Below are positions 8,055-16,917 of a DNA stretch of 64,000 bases, piece after piece. Where the stretch lies: the NCBI GenBank assembly GCA_030427735.1, contig JAUIBP010000001.1, forward strand, positions 434,001 to 498,000, in the 5' to 3' direction. The notes below the pieces were generated by a model. The model saw only the letters and a list, made by a program, of their open reading frames with translations. It had not been told where the DNA came from and made no database searches. The stretch's first letter is position 1; every line of letters begins with the position of its first letter. The stretch is from Bacteroidia bacterium. Its GTDB lineage: Bacteria; Bacteroidota; Bacteroidia; Flavobacteriales; Flavobacteriaceae. A program made the translations under genes and the position numbers.

Positions 8055-10907
8055 TTACTTATTTAAATACATTCTGCGTCTAGAGTATAAGTTGTAAAAC
8101 TCATCATCTTTTAAGTCATCTATAAACAAGATACTTTCTCCTGTACTTTTCATTTCTGGTCCTAACTTTTTATTCACATTAGGGAATTTATTGAAAGAGA
8201 ACACAGGCTGCTTAATAGCGTATCCGTTTAATCTTGGTTTAAAATCGAAGTCTGTTACCTTCTTGTCGCCCAACATAACTTTTGTAGCATAATTTACGTA
8301 TGGCTCGCCATAAGCTTTAGCTATAAATGGTACGGTACGCGATGCTCTTGGGTTGGCTTCGATAATATAAACCACATCGTCTTTTACAGCAAACTGGATG
8401 TTGATTAAGCCTACCGTATTTAAGGCTAAGGCAATTTTTTTGGTGTGGTCTTTTATTTGTTGCATCACTAAATCGCCTAAATTGAAAGGAGGAAGTAAAG
8501 CATTACTATCGCCAGAATGGATTCCACATGGCTCAATATGCTCCATAATACCTATAATATATACATTCTCTCCATCGCAGATTGCATCTGCTTCGGCTTC
8601 TATAGCGCCATCTAAATAGTGATCTAAGAGTAATTTATTATTCGGAATAGAACGTAGCAAATCTACTACATGCTCTTCTAATTCATCTTCGTTAATTACA
8701 ATTTTCATTCCTTGACCTCCTAATACATAAGACGGACGCACAAGGATTGGAAAATCTAATTTTTTAGCCACTTCCAAAGCCTGTTCTGCTGTTTCGGCAG
8801 TATCGAACTCAGGGTAAGGAATGTTGTTATCTTTTAATAATTTAGAGAAACTTCCGCGGTCTTCGGCTAAATCTAACGCTTCAAAACTAGTTCCGATAAT
8901 TTTAATTCCGTATTTATCTAATTTTTCAGCTAATTTCAATGCGGTTTGTCCGCCTAGCTGAACAATTACACCTTCTGGTTTTTCGTGACGGATAATGTCG
9001 TAGATATGCTCCCAGAATACTGGCTCAAAATATAATTTATCTGCAGTATCAAAATCGGTAGAAACAGTTTCTGGATTACAGTTGATCATGATGGTTTCGT
9101 AACCCGCTTCAGCAGCTGCTAAAACCCCATGCACACAACAGTAATCAAACTCTATACCTTGCCCGATTCGGTTCGGTCCAGATCCTAAAACAATTACTTT
9201 TTTCTTATCGCTTACCACACTTTCGTTATCGGTAAAACGCTTACCATCGGCTGTTTGTACGTCACTTTCGAAAGTAGAGTAATAATAAGGCGTCATGGCC
9301 TTAAATTCTGCCGCACAAGTATCTACTAATTTATAAACACGATTGATATTTAATTCATCACGTTTATTATATACCTGGCTTTCTAAACAACCTAACATAT
9401 GCGCAATCTGACGGTCGCCATAGCCTTTTTGTTTTGCTTCCAGTAATAGATCTTTTTCGATAGTATCTATAGTGAATGTAGAAATTTCTTTTTCTAAGTG
9501 ATATAGTTCTTCATACTGACGTAAGAACCACATATCGATTTTAGTAATTTCATGAATACGACTTAAAGGTATTCCCATTTGAATGGCATCGTATATTACA
9601 AACACACGGTCCCAACTGGCATTGGTTAATTTTTCGATTACCTGATCGTAATTTTTATACCCTTTACCATCGGCACCTAAACCGTTACGTTTTATCTCTA
9701 AAGACTGTGTAGCTTTGTGAAGTGCTTCCTGAAACGAACGCCCAATACCCATAACTTCCCCTACAGATTTCATTTGAAGTCCTAAAGTTCTGTCTGAGCC
9801 TTCAAATTTATCGAAGTTCCATCGTGGAATTTTTACAATTACATAATCTAGTGTAGGCTCGAATAATGCTGAAGTAGATTTTGTAATCTGGTTATCTAAT
9901 TCATCTAAATTATAACCTATAGCTAATTTCGCAGCAATTTTTGCAATAGGATACCCTGTTGCTTTACTCGCCAATGCCGATGAACGCGATACACGTGGGT
10001 TAATTTCGATAGCAATAATATCTTCATTTTCATCTGGGCTTACAGCAAACTGCACGTTACAACCTCCTGCAAAATCCCCAATACTACGCATCATAAGGAT
10101 AGCCATATCACGCATTTTCTGGTACGTTCTATCGCTTAATGTCATAGCTGGTGCTACTGTAATAGAGTCTCCTGTATGAATACCCATAGGGTCCATATTT
10201 TCTATAGAACAAATGATAACAACATTATCGTTAGCATCTCTTAACAGCTCTAACTCGTACTCTTTCCAGCCCATCATGGCTTTATCAATCATCACCTCAT
10301 GAATAGGAGATACTTCTAAACCACGAGTTAATAATTCATCGTAATCTTTTTCTTCATATACAATAGCTGCCCCTGCGCCTCCTAAAGTAAACGATGAACG
10401 TATACATAATGGAAAACCAAATTCTTGAGCTATTTTTTTACCTTCTAAATATGAGGTAGCAGTAGCTTGCGGAGCCATCTTAACCCCAATTTTCTCCATT
10501 AATTCACGGAATTGCTCTCTATCTTCTGTAATATTGATGGCATCGATATCTACCCCAATAATATCTACATTAAAATCGTTCCAAATCCCTTTTTCATCGG
10601 CTTCAATACAAAGGTTCAATGCGGTTTGCCCTCCCATTGTAGGTAAAACGGCATCAATCTGTGGATGCTCTTTAAGCACCTGAATAATAGATTTTGTAGT
10701 TAAAGGCAACAAATACACATGATCTGCCATAGATGGATCGGTCATGATAGTTGCTGGATTTGAATTGATAAGGATAGTCTCTATACCGTCTTCACGAAGC
10801 GATCTTAAGGCTTGTGTTCCTGAATAGTCGAATTCGCAGGCCTGACCAATTACAATTGGACCAGAACCAATAATAAGTATAGATTTTAGTTTTGGATTTT
10901 TTGGCAT
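8055..10907 (-). CDS. carB: Carbamoyl-phosphate synthase large chain, without the allosteric domain
   Basis: The 950-aa chain makes carbamoyl phosphate from bicarbonate, ammonia (delivered by CarA) and 2 ATP, for pyrimidines and arginine. It has two homologous halves, each with a pre-ATP-grasp domain (GSGPIVIGQACEFDYSG; GSGPNRIGQGIEFDYCC) and an ATP-grasp domain (SSFTLGGAGAAIV; PSYVLGGQGM), and the ends EINPRVSRSSALASK and EANPRASRTVPFIAK. Family members such as E. coli CarB are about 1070 aa. This one stops about 20 residues after GPEMKSTGE, so the whole C-terminal MGS-like domain that binds UMP and ornithine is absent. The stop is clean and followed by a terminator, so this is not a fresh frameshift. 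carA is not adjacent. A TACTTTTG box lies at 10935-10928. Confidence 0.95.
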   Translation of the reverse strand: MPKNPKLKSILIIGSGPIVIGQACEFDYSGTQALRSLREDGIETILINSNPATIMTDPSMADHVYLLPLTTKSIIQVLKEHPQIDAVLPTMGGQTALNLCIEADEKGIWNDFNVDIIGVDIDAINITEDREQFRELMEKIGVKMAPQATATSYLEGKKIAQEFGFPLCIRSSFTLGGAGAAIVYEEKDYDELLTRGLEVSPIHEVMIDKAMMGWKEYELELLRDANDNVVIICSIENMDPMGIHTGDSITVAPAMTLSDRTYQKMRDMAILMMRSIGDFAGGCNVQFAVSPDENEDIIAIEINPRVSRSSALASKATGYPIAKIAAKLAIGYNLDELDNQITKSTSALFEPTLDYVIVKIPRWNFDKFEGSDRTLGLQMKSVGEVMGIGRSFQEALHKATQSLEIKRNGLGADGKGYKNYDQVIEKLTNASWDRVFVIYDAIQMGIPLSRIHEITKIDMWFLRQYEELYHLEKEISTFTIDTIEKDLLLEAKQKGYGDRQIAHMLGCLESQVYNKRDELNINRVYKLVDTCAAEFKAMTPYYYSTFESDVQTADGKRFTDNESVVSDKKKVIVLGSGPNRIGQGIEFDYCCVHGVLAAAEAGYETIMINCNPETVSTDFDTADKLYFEPVFWEHIYDIIRHEKPEGVIVQLGGQTALKLAEKLDKYGIKIIGTSFEALDLAEDRGSFSKLLKDNNIPYPEFDTAETAEQALEVAKKLDFPILVRPSYVLGGQGMKIVINEDELEEHVVDLLRSIPNNKLLLDHYLDGAIEAEADAICDGENVYIIGIMEHIEPCGIHSGDSNALLPPFNLGDLVMQQIKDHTKKIALALNTVGLINIQFAVKDDVVYIIEANPRASRTVPFIAKAYGEPYVNYATKVMLGDKKVTDFDFKPRLNGYAIKQPVFSFNKFPNVNKKLGPEMKSTGESILFIDDLKDDEFYNLYSRRRMYLNK

Positions 10908-10951
10908 TGTATTATATTAAGATATTGCAAAAGTAATTATAAACGAGATAT

Positions 10952-10983
10952 AAAAAAAGGCGTTACCATTAAGTAACACCTTT
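10952..10983 (-). terminator. Terminator of rpmH
   Basis: On the minus strand GGTGTTAC (10980-10973) pairs with GTAACGCC (10966-10959) including one U-G pair, followed by seven T. It lies between rpmH and carB. Confidence 0.75.
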
Positions 10984-11007
10984 AATATATAAAACACTTG
11001 ATTGTCA

Positions 11008-11169
11008 TTATTTTTTATGTCTTGATTCTGAAGATACAGACAGTTTCTTTCTTCCTTTTGCACGTCTACGTGCAAGGACTTTTCTACCATTGGCAGAAGC
11101 CATTCTTTCTCTAAAACCGTGCTTGTTTCTTCTCTTTCTCTTTGATGGTTGAAACGTTCTTTTACTCAT
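11008..11169 (-). CDS. rpmH: 50S ribosomal protein L34
   Basis: A 53-aa, very basic protein: starts [20 protein letters not shown], then a stretch with [20 protein letters not shown] and a C-terminal extension [11 protein letters not shown]. This is the full L34 pattern of the large ribosomal subunit. The tail is a few residues longer than the E. coli protein (46 aa). The gene has a canonical promoter and its own terminator, and lies upstream of carB on the same strand. Unlike in many bacteria, dnaA and rnpA are not next to it. Confidence 0.96.
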   Translation of the reverse strand: MSKRTFQPSKRKRRNKHGFRERMASANGRKVLARRRAKGRKKLSVSSESRHKK

Positions 11170-11240
11170 TGTCTTGTATCTTTAAAAATCTTCAATATTT
11201 TAACTAAACTAATGTTTTGATGTCTCACCAAAACTGCGTG

Positions 11241-11271
11241 CAAATATACAAAGACTTTTTTGTTTAACAAA
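11241..11271 (-). promoter_or_regulatory. Promoter of rpmH (TTTG-N19-TATATTTG)
   Basis: On the minus strand TTTG (11271-11268), 19 bases, then TATATTTG (11248-11241): the best match in the window to the Bacteroidota housekeeping promoter. It predicts a leader of about 65 bases. Confidence 0.75.
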
Positions 11272-11338
11272 CCTTATTTTAAAAATATTTTTTTCAATAA
11301 AATTTTAGTTTCTTTGCATACAAATAAAAACCGTTTAA

Positions 11339-12217
11339 ATGTGCCGCCTTTTTGTTAACATATTCGTTATCAATTTAATATTTATACCAGCGCTTACCGC
11401 CCAAAATCTATTGCAATATCGCTTAAAAATTGGAGACAGCATAACCATAAACCAACAAGCAACCCAAGATATAGCTCAAGACGAAGCCGGAAAACCGCAT
11501 AACATTCAAAACATTTTAGAGGAAAACTATACGTTTAGGGTGATGGCTAAAACTGACAGCACATATATTTTAAACTTTAAATTTAACAGTTTCAAACTAA
11601 AAACAACATCTAATAAATTTGGTGTTTTAGCTGATATTGATACCAACAAAGCACTCGTTGTAGAAGATACCGAAGGCCGTGTATTTTCTGGCTTAACTGC
11701 AGCTGTGTTAGAAATTGAGATGGCTAAATCTGGAAAAATATTACGGGTATCTGGAACCGAAAACATGATAAACAGCATGATATCGCAAGCTGGTATTGAA
11801 GACGAATTCACTAAACAACTCATGATCGAGTCTATGAAATCGGATTTTGGCAGTACCTCTTTATCTAACAGTTTCGAGCAACTAACACATATTTACCCTG
11901 AAAACCCTAACCCCTCAACTACAAGTTGGACCAACACGTTTACTGGCGATTTTAATACCGTTAATACTTGGGCCATAGACAAAATTACCGATGCTATCTT
12001 TTTAAACGCCAAGTGCACTTTAAGCATGAATATTCAAGACGAACACACAAATTTATTACTTAACGGTACACAGCAAATTAAAGTTATTGCCAATAAAGTA
12101 AATGGATTTATTATAGAAATGACCGTTACAGCTAAGGCACAATCGGCAAAAGATTTAAATAATCCAGAACGACAACCCACAATTATAAATTCTAAAACAA
12201 CATATAAAATTCAATAA
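11339..12217 (+). CDS. Exported protein, DUF6263-like
   Basis: A 292-aa protein with a short N-terminal hydrophobic signal (IFVINLIFIPALTAQ) followed by NLLQYRLKIGDSITINQQA. The pattern of a beta-rich periplasmic protein with GxxxxxxQ near the start and a second conserved block (SWTNTFTGDF, LNGTQQIKVIANK) recalls the DUF6263 family of Bacteroidota; I am only moderately sure of that label. No catalytic motif is visible and the function is unknown. The next gene starts four bases after its stop, so the two are almost certainly co-transcribed. Confidence 0.6.
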   Translation: MCRLFVNIFVINLIFIPALTAQNLLQYRLKIGDSITINQQATQDIAQDEAGKPHNIQNILEENYTFRVMAKTDSTYILNFKFNSFKLKTTSNKFGVLADIDTNKALVVEDTEGRVFSGLTAAVLEIEMAKSGKILRVSGTENMINSMISQAGIEDEFTKQLMIESMKSDFGSTSLSNSFEQLTHIYPENPNPSTTSWTNTFTGDFNTVNTWAIDKITDAIFLNAKCTLSMNIQDEHTNLLLNGTQQIKVIANKVNGFIIEMTVTAKAQSAKDLNNPERQPTIINSKTTYKIQ

Positions 12218-12220
12218 AAC

Positions 12221-12790
12221 ATGTTCAATAAAAACATAAAACTAGTAATCGCAGGCTTAATTATTGCATACGCTGTATATCAATTTATAGAAGGCAATAT
12301 AGGAAATGGCATCATGTTAATTCTTTTATCATCTATTTTCATTTTCCTATATTTTAAAAATGAATTTATTTTATTGGCCTTTTTAAAACTACGTAAGCAA
12401 GATTTTGATGGTGCGAAACAATGGCTGAATAAAATTAAAAATCCAGAAAGCGCCTTAGTAACTAAACAGCAAGGGTACTACAATTATTTACACGGCATTA
12501 TGGTATCGCAAAGCAACATGAACGAATCTGAAAAATACTTAAAAAAAGCCATCGCGCTTGGTTTAAGTATGGATCACGATTTGGCTATGGCTAAATTGAG
12601 TTTGGCTGGAATTGCATTTTCTAAACGTAGAAAACAAGAAGCAACAAAACTGTTATCGGAAGCGCAAAAACTAGATAAACAAGGCATGCTTACAGATCAA
12701 ATTAAAATGATGAAAGAAAATATGAAACGTGCCCAAATGCCAAATCAGCATTTTGGAGGTCACAGACAGCCTCGTGGCGGCAGACGCTAA
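12221..12790 (+). CDS. Small membrane protein with TPR-like cytosolic part
   Basis: 189 aa. Two hydrophobic helices at about residues 8-24 and 29-46 form a DUF2892-like membrane hairpin. Residues about 55-165 are helical and read like tetratricopeptide repeats (YYNYLHGIMVSQ, SEKYLKKAIALG, ATKLLSEAQKL). The end is basic and glycine-rich (GGHRQPRGGRR). The role is unknown; a scaffold for the exported protein encoded four bases upstream is a guess. The gene is followed by a repeat-containing composite terminator. Confidence 0.65.
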   Translation: MFNKNIKLVIAGLIIAYAVYQFIEGNIGNGIMLILLSSIFIFLYFKNEFILLAFLKLRKQDFDGAKQWLNKIKNPESALVTKQQGYYNYLHGIMVSQSNMNESEKYLKKAIALGLSMDHDLAMAKLSLAGIAFSKRRKQEATKLLSEAQKLDKQGMLTDQIKMMKENMKRAQMPNQHFGGHRQPRGGRR

Positions 12791-12810
12791 TAGTTTAAAG
12801 TAAAACAAAA

Positions 12811-12948
12811 AGCTGTCTAGAAAACTTAACACTACGTCATTCTGTGCTTGACACAGAATCTCATCTTATTAAAAATCAATAATTAATAATGAGAATCTGA
12901 AATAAATTCAGATTGACGAAAAATTAACTTTCTAGACAGTTTTTTTTA
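12811..12948. terminator. Composite terminator whose stem encloses a cloverleaf repeat (copy 1)
   Basis: The outer arms CTGTCTAGAAA (12813-12823) and TTTCTAGACAG (12929-12939) pair perfectly and are followed by T8 on the plus strand, with an A-rich flank on the other side. The roughly 105 bases between them hold the dispersed repeat described separately. It lies between convergent genes. Confidence 0.75.
12831..12918. repeat. Dispersed cloverleaf repeat, copy 1
   Basis: The core folds on itself. An outer stem CGTCA/TGACG (12835-12839 with 12914-12918) encloses three arms. Arm 1 is ATTCTGTG/CACAGAAT (12839-12859). Arm 2 is CTCAT/ATGAG (12860-12893) with an AT-rich loop. Arm 3 is AATCTGAA/TTCAGATT (12894-12914) with a 5-base loop. 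A second copy with the same arms lies at 21791-21896. This looks like a REP/MITE-type element and codes for nothing. Confidence 0.8.
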
Positions 12949-12951
12949 TAC

Positions 12952-13359
12952 CTAATCTTCTTTAGAATATACCCACTTATAAATCAAAATTCCTATTCTA
13001 GATATTACAAATGTAAATGTTCCAAAAAGAGTGGTTAAAAAAGACACCTTTAAACCACCTGCCAACATTCCAGACGATACAGAACTCATGCTTTCAATAG
13101 CATCAAAAGCAGATACCATACCTATTACCGACCCAAAAAAACCCAATACTAGACCTAGCAAACTTGCATCGCTCACTAAGCCAATCATTTTTTTAGAAAA
13201 TGCTTTATTTTTATTTGCCTGATAAAATCCGCTTAGCAAAAAGAATAAAGAAAGTAATAAACAAATTAAAATTAAAGACATAAATAGGACACCGCCCTCC
13301 ATAAACCTATTGGCTATTTGAGTAAAAAATCCTTGTTGCTCGATAAGTAAAACATACAT
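12952..13359 (-). CDS. MotA/TolQ/ExbB-like membrane protein, orphan
   Basis: A 135-aa protein with three membrane helices (about residues 22-46, 62-85 and 100-125). The stretches SLLGLVLGFFGSVIGMVSAFD and GGLKVSFLTTLFGTFTFVIS match the two conserved helices of the MotA/TolQ/ExbB proton-channel family. Full-length members are 200-240 aa; this one lacks the large cytosolic loop. No ExbD/TolR partner lies nearby, so proton-driven work would need a partner elsewhere. It may instead be a minimal structural relative. Confidence 0.75.
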   Translation of the reverse strand: MYVLLIEQQGFFTQIANRFMEGGVLFMSLILICLLLSLFFLLSGFYQANKNKAFSKKMIGLVSDASLLGLVLGFFGSVIGMVSAFDAIESMSSVSSGMLAGGLKVSFLTTLFGTFTFVISRIGILIYKWVYSKED

Positions 13360-13547
13360 AGTTAAAAATATTATTGTTAGTAGACTTCAAAACTACCTAC
13401 ACAATTACTTCAATTATTTTTATTGCGACCAATAACCAATTTAATACTTTAATTAACCACATTGTTAAATCGCTTGTTAAATCTGTTATTCGTCTATAAA
13501 AGAAAACTCCTGCTTAAAAATATAGTAATATTGTATAGTTTACAATC

Positions 13548-14618
13548 ATGATTACAAGCCGTTTTATCTTTAAGCAATTAGGTCGATTAGTGTTACACCT
13601 TATTTTTTGGTGTGGTGTACTATTGTTTTACACCTACTTTTTCGGAGCTGGAAGTGACGACATGAGTTATGTACTTTCGTTTTCAGCCTTTTTAATGCCA
13701 ATTACCATTGCTACAACCTACGTGTGTATTTACAAGCTTATACCTGAGTATTTAATGCAAAAAAAATACATCCGTTTTGCACTTTACAGCTTATATACCT
13801 TTATTATATCGGCTTATCTTATTATACTTTCTATTTTTTATGGCCTAATATATTTATCGCATTTCGAATACAGGAACATGGCTCCTGATAGTCAGAATTT
13901 ATTATTTGTAATGATTGGCGTTTACTTAATTACAATAGTAGTAAGCACTTTTAAACTTTTAAAATTAAACCTGGAACAAATAGAAAAAACCAGCAAGCTA
14001 GAAAATAAGATTTTAGACACCCAATTAAAACTAAAAGAGCAAGAGCTTCAATATTTAAAAATGCAGATTCATCCGCACTTTTTATTTAACACCTTAAACA
14101 CCATGTACGGCTTTGCCTTAAAAAAAGCCAACGAAACACCCGAAATGATATTGAAACTATCTAACTTATTAGATTATCTTCTGTACCAAATAGACAAACC
14201 TTTTGTTTTATTAACAGACGAAATTAATCATATTAACGATTATCTAGCTTTAGAGTCGCTACGTTTCAACAACACCTTAAATCTACAATTTAACACCCAA
14301 AACATTAACGATAACACCACAATAGCACCTATGCTTTTTTTGCCTTTTATTGAAAACAGCTTTAAACACGGTGTTATTAAAAATGGCAGGTTAACTATTA
14401 AAATTGAGATGCATTGTAACGCAAATTTAATTTCATTTCACATTGAAAACACAAGCTCCAACGACAACGAATCCGAGCCAGGTATTGGCTTAGAAAACAT
14501 AAAAAAGAGATTGGATTTACTTTACAAAAACAACTACAATTTATCTATTTCGAACACAAACGGATTATTTATAGTACATTTAAATTTAAACACCCAAACA
14601 TTGTATGCAAACCAATAA
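13548..14618 (+). CDS. LytS/YehU-type sensor histidine kinase
   Basis: 356 aa. Four N-terminal membrane helices (about residues 10-135) are followed by a coiled linker and a His_kinase (PF06580) domain. The phospho-acceptor is the first His of QIHPHFLFNTLNTMYG. The ATP-binding part shows LFLPFIENSFKHGV (N box) and GIGLENIKKRLDLLY (G box). It lacks a separate periplasmic sensor domain, as usual for this family. It overlaps the next gene by 14 bases, so kinase and regulator are translationally coupled. The stimulus cannot be told from the sequence. Confidence 0.93.
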   Translation: MITSRFIFKQLGRLVLHLIFWCGVLLFYTYFFGAGSDDMSYVLSFSAFLMPITIATTYVCIYKLIPEYLMQKKYIRFALYSLYTFIISAYLIILSIFYGLIYLSHFEYRNMAPDSQNLLFVMIGVYLITIVVSTFKLLKLNLEQIEKTSKLENKILDTQLKLKEQELQYLKMQIHPHFLFNTLNTMYGFALKKANETPEMILKLSNLLDYLLYQIDKPFVLLTDEINHINDYLALESLRFNNTLNLQFNTQNINDNTTIAPMLFLPFIENSFKHGVIKNGRLTIKIEMHCNANLISFHIENTSSNDNESEPGIGLENIKKRLDLLYKNNYNLSISNTNGLFIVHLNLNTQTLYANQ

Positions 14619-15324
14619 AAATATAGGATGCTTAATTGTAGACGATGAGTTAATAGCGCGAGAAGTTATAGCCACTCACCTATCTAAAATTAACAACATT
14701 TCGATTATTGCTAGTTGCAGCAATGCCATGGAAGCTTTTAACCATATAAGCAACACCAATATAGATCTGGTGTTTTTAGACATTAATATGCCTGGAATAT
14801 CTGGCATATCGTTTGCAAAATCAATCAATAAAAACATTAAAATAATTTTTACTACAGCCTATCGAGATTATGCTGTAGAAGGCTTTGAATTACAAGCTGT
14901 AGACTATTTATTAAAGCCTATTGCTTTTGAACGTTTACTTAAAGCTGTAAATAATTATTTTGAAGTTTACACCAACTCACAACAAAGCAATGTAGCATCC
15001 AGCCCAATTTCAGATTTTATGTTTGTGCGCTCGGACAGAAAAATGATTAAAATAGATTTTGAAGATATCATTTATATAGAAAGTTACAGCGATTACCTTA
15101 AAATTAAGCTCGGTAATAATAATGTTATTGTAACCCGAGAAACCATTAGTTCTATTGAAGCAAAATTACCCAAAAAACATTTTTTACGCATTCATAGATC
15201 TTATATCATTTCCATAAAACACATTCGCTCGTTCACCAACGAACATGTTACTATTTTTAACCAATCTTTACCAATAAGTCGCAGCTATAAGAAAGAAGTG
15301 CTTCGAGAGCTCGAGCAATATTAA
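14605..15324 (+). CDS. LytTR-family response regulator
   Basis: 239 aa. The receiver domain (residues about 7-120) has the acidic pair Asp13/Asp14, phospho-acceptor Asp59 in FLDINMPG, the TTAY switch and the LLKPI lysine. The C-terminal LytTR DNA-binding domain (about 135-239) reads FMFVRSDRKMIKIDFEDI, IYIESYSDYLKIKL and FLRIHRSYIISIKHI. It pairs with the overlapping upstream kinase. Regulators of this class bind direct repeats, often upstream of their own operon. A bidirectional terminator follows. Confidence 0.95.
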   Translation: MQTNKNIGCLIVDDELIAREVIATHLSKINNISIIASCSNAMEAFNHISNTNIDLVFLDINMPGISGISFAKSINKNIKIIFTTAYRDYAVEGFELQAVDYLLKPIAFERLLKAVNNYFEVYTNSQQSNVASSPISDFMFVRSDRKMIKIDFEDIIYIESYSDYLKIKLGNNNVIVTRETISSIEAKLPKKHFLRIHRSYIISIKHIRSFTNEHVTIFNQSLPISRSYKKEVLRELEQY

Positions 15325-15335
15325 TCGGTAGCAAT

Positions 15336-15369
15336 AAAAAAGCGAATTAGTAACCTAATTCGCTTTTTT
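15336..15369. terminator. Bidirectional terminator, LytTR gene / lpdA
   Basis: GCGAATTAG (15342-15350) pairs with CTAATTCGC (15355-15363) around TAAC, with A6 before and T6 after. Confidence 0.9.
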
Positions 15370-15392
15370 ATTTTCACAAAACAACATGTACA

Positions 15393-16793
15393 TTATACAT
15401 GTAATGCTCTGTTATCTGTTGCTGCAAGTGCAGCTTCTTTAATTGCTTCTGTAAAAGTTGGATGCGCATGAGACATTCTAGAAATATCTTCGGCACTTGC
15501 TCTATACTCCATAGCCACAACAGCCTCTGCAATCATATCTGCAGCACGTGCTCCTACCATATGTACACCTAAAATCTCATCGGTTTCTTTATCTGCCAAT
15601 ACCTTTACAAAACCGTCTAAATCCATACTTGCTCTACTTCTTCCTAAAGCGCGCATAGGAAATTGACCTGATTTATACGCAATACCAGCCTCTTTTAATT
15701 GCTCCTCAGACTGCCCTACTGCAGCAACTTCTGGCCAAGTATACACAACTCCTGGAATTAAATTATAGTCGATATGTGGTTTTTGTCCAGCTAAAGTTTC
15801 AGCAACAAATACGCCTTCTTCTTCGGCTTTGTGTGCTAACATAGCCCCTTTTACAACATCGCCAATAGCATATATGTTTGAAGCACTAGTTTGTAAATGG
15901 TCGTTAACCTCAATTTGTCCGCGTTCATTAACTTTTACTCCTGCTGCTTCGGCATTTAAACCGTCTGTATATGGACGACGACCAACAGATACCAAACAAT
16001 AATCGCCTTTAAACTCTACTTCTTCTCCTTTTTTATTATCTGCTTTAACAATAACCTCATCGCCTACGCGCTCTACAGATTTTACTTTATGAGAGGTATT
16101 AATGCTAAATTTTTGCTTTTTCAAGACCTTATTAAGTTCTTTAGACAAACCACCATCCATAGTTGGAATAATGCGATCCATAAATTCAACCACAGACACT
16201 TCAGCACCAAGACGTTTGTATACTTGGCCTAATTCTAAACCAATAACACCACCACCAATTACAATTAAATGCTTAGGAACTTCAGTTAACTTTAAAGCTT
16301 CTGTAGAGGTAATAACACGCTCTTTATCTATGTTAATAAACGGCAAATTAGAGGGCTTACTTCCTGTTGCTATAATGGTGTGTTTTGCCTCTATTTCGGT
16401 AGTTTCTTCTCCTGTAATAGTAATATGCGTTGCATCTTTAAAGGCTCCTAAACCTTGGTACACATCGATATTATTTTTTTTCATTAAAAAATCGATACCT
16501 CCAGTGGTTTGATCGACTACAGATTGCTTTCTAGCAATCATTTTTTCTAAATTCACTTTTACTTCACCAGGAATTTCAATTCCATGATCTTCGAAATGCT
16601 TAACAGCATCTTCGTAATGATGCGATGAGTCTAACAAGGCTTTACTAGGAATACAACCTACATTTAAACAAGTTCCACCTAGTGTTGAATATTTTTCTAT
16701 AATTGCAGTTTTCATACCTAGTTGTGCACAACGAATTGCTGCTACATATCCTCCAGGTCCTGAACCGATAACGGCTACATCGTATGAATTCAT
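15393..16793 (-). CDS. lpdA: Dihydrolipoyl dehydrogenase (E3)
   Basis: The FAD flavoenzyme reoxidises dihydrolipoamide in 2-oxo-acid dehydrogenase complexes and the glycine cleavage system, passing electrons to NAD+. Visible are the N-terminal FAD motif GSGPGGYVAA, the redox disulfide GGTCLNVGCIPSKALL, the NAD motif GGGVIGLELG, the second FAD motif IGDV, and the C-terminal dimer/active-site stretch SHAHPTFTEAIKEA with the catalytic His. The start at 16793 (MNSYDVAVIGSGPGG, 466 aa) is preferred over 16829, because a TAAATTTG box at 16844-16837 places transcription start close to 16830. No E1 or E2 gene is adjacent. Confidence 0.95.
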   Translation of the reverse strand: MNSYDVAVIGSGPGGYVAAIRCAQLGMKTAIIEKYSTLGGTCLNVGCIPSKALLDSSHHYEDAVKHFEDHGIEIPGEVKVNLEKMIARKQSVVDQTTGGIDFLMKKNNIDVYQGLGAFKDATHITITGEETTEIEAKHTIIATGSKPSNLPFINIDKERVITSTEALKLTEVPKHLIVIGGGVIGLELGQVYKRLGAEVSVVEFMDRIIPTMDGGLSKELNKVLKKQKFSINTSHKVKSVERVGDEVIVKADNKKGEEVEFKGDYCLVSVGRRPYTDGLNAEAAGVKVNERGQIEVNDHLQTSASNIYAIGDVVKGAMLAHKAEEEGVFVAETLAGQKPHIDYNLIPGVVYTWPEVAAVGQSEEQLKEAGIAYKSGQFPMRALGRSRASMDLDGFVKVLADKETDEILGVHMVGARAADMIAEAVVAMEYRASAEDISRMSHAHPTFTEAIKEAALAATDNRALHV

Positions 16794-16836
16794 AAGACTA
16801 TTTTTGATTCTTTTTTTAAAATGGTTCACAAAAGTA

Positions 16837-16844
16837 CAAATTTA
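16837..16844 (-). promoter_or_regulatory. -7 box (TAAATTTG) of lpdA
   Basis: TAAATTTG on the minus strand, with a TTG 16 bases upstream (16863-16861), slightly closer than usual. It argues for the shorter lpdA start. Confidence 0.5.
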
Positions 16845-16917
16845 CACGGGTTTACTTCATCAACATTGATGATTTTTTAGGACTTTTTTTAAGAATCTGT
16901 TAAAAACAAATCTGCTC

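Noticed and set aside
12811-12948. Cloverleaf repeat read as a tRNA gene
   Set aside because: The arms have wrong lengths for a tRNA, there is no T-loop GTTCRA or CCA-proximal acceptor stem of 7 bp, and it recurs as a dispersed repeat.
16102-16512. Antisense open frame within lpdA (136 codons)
   Set aside because: Shadow of the lpdA coding strand with no recognisable domain.
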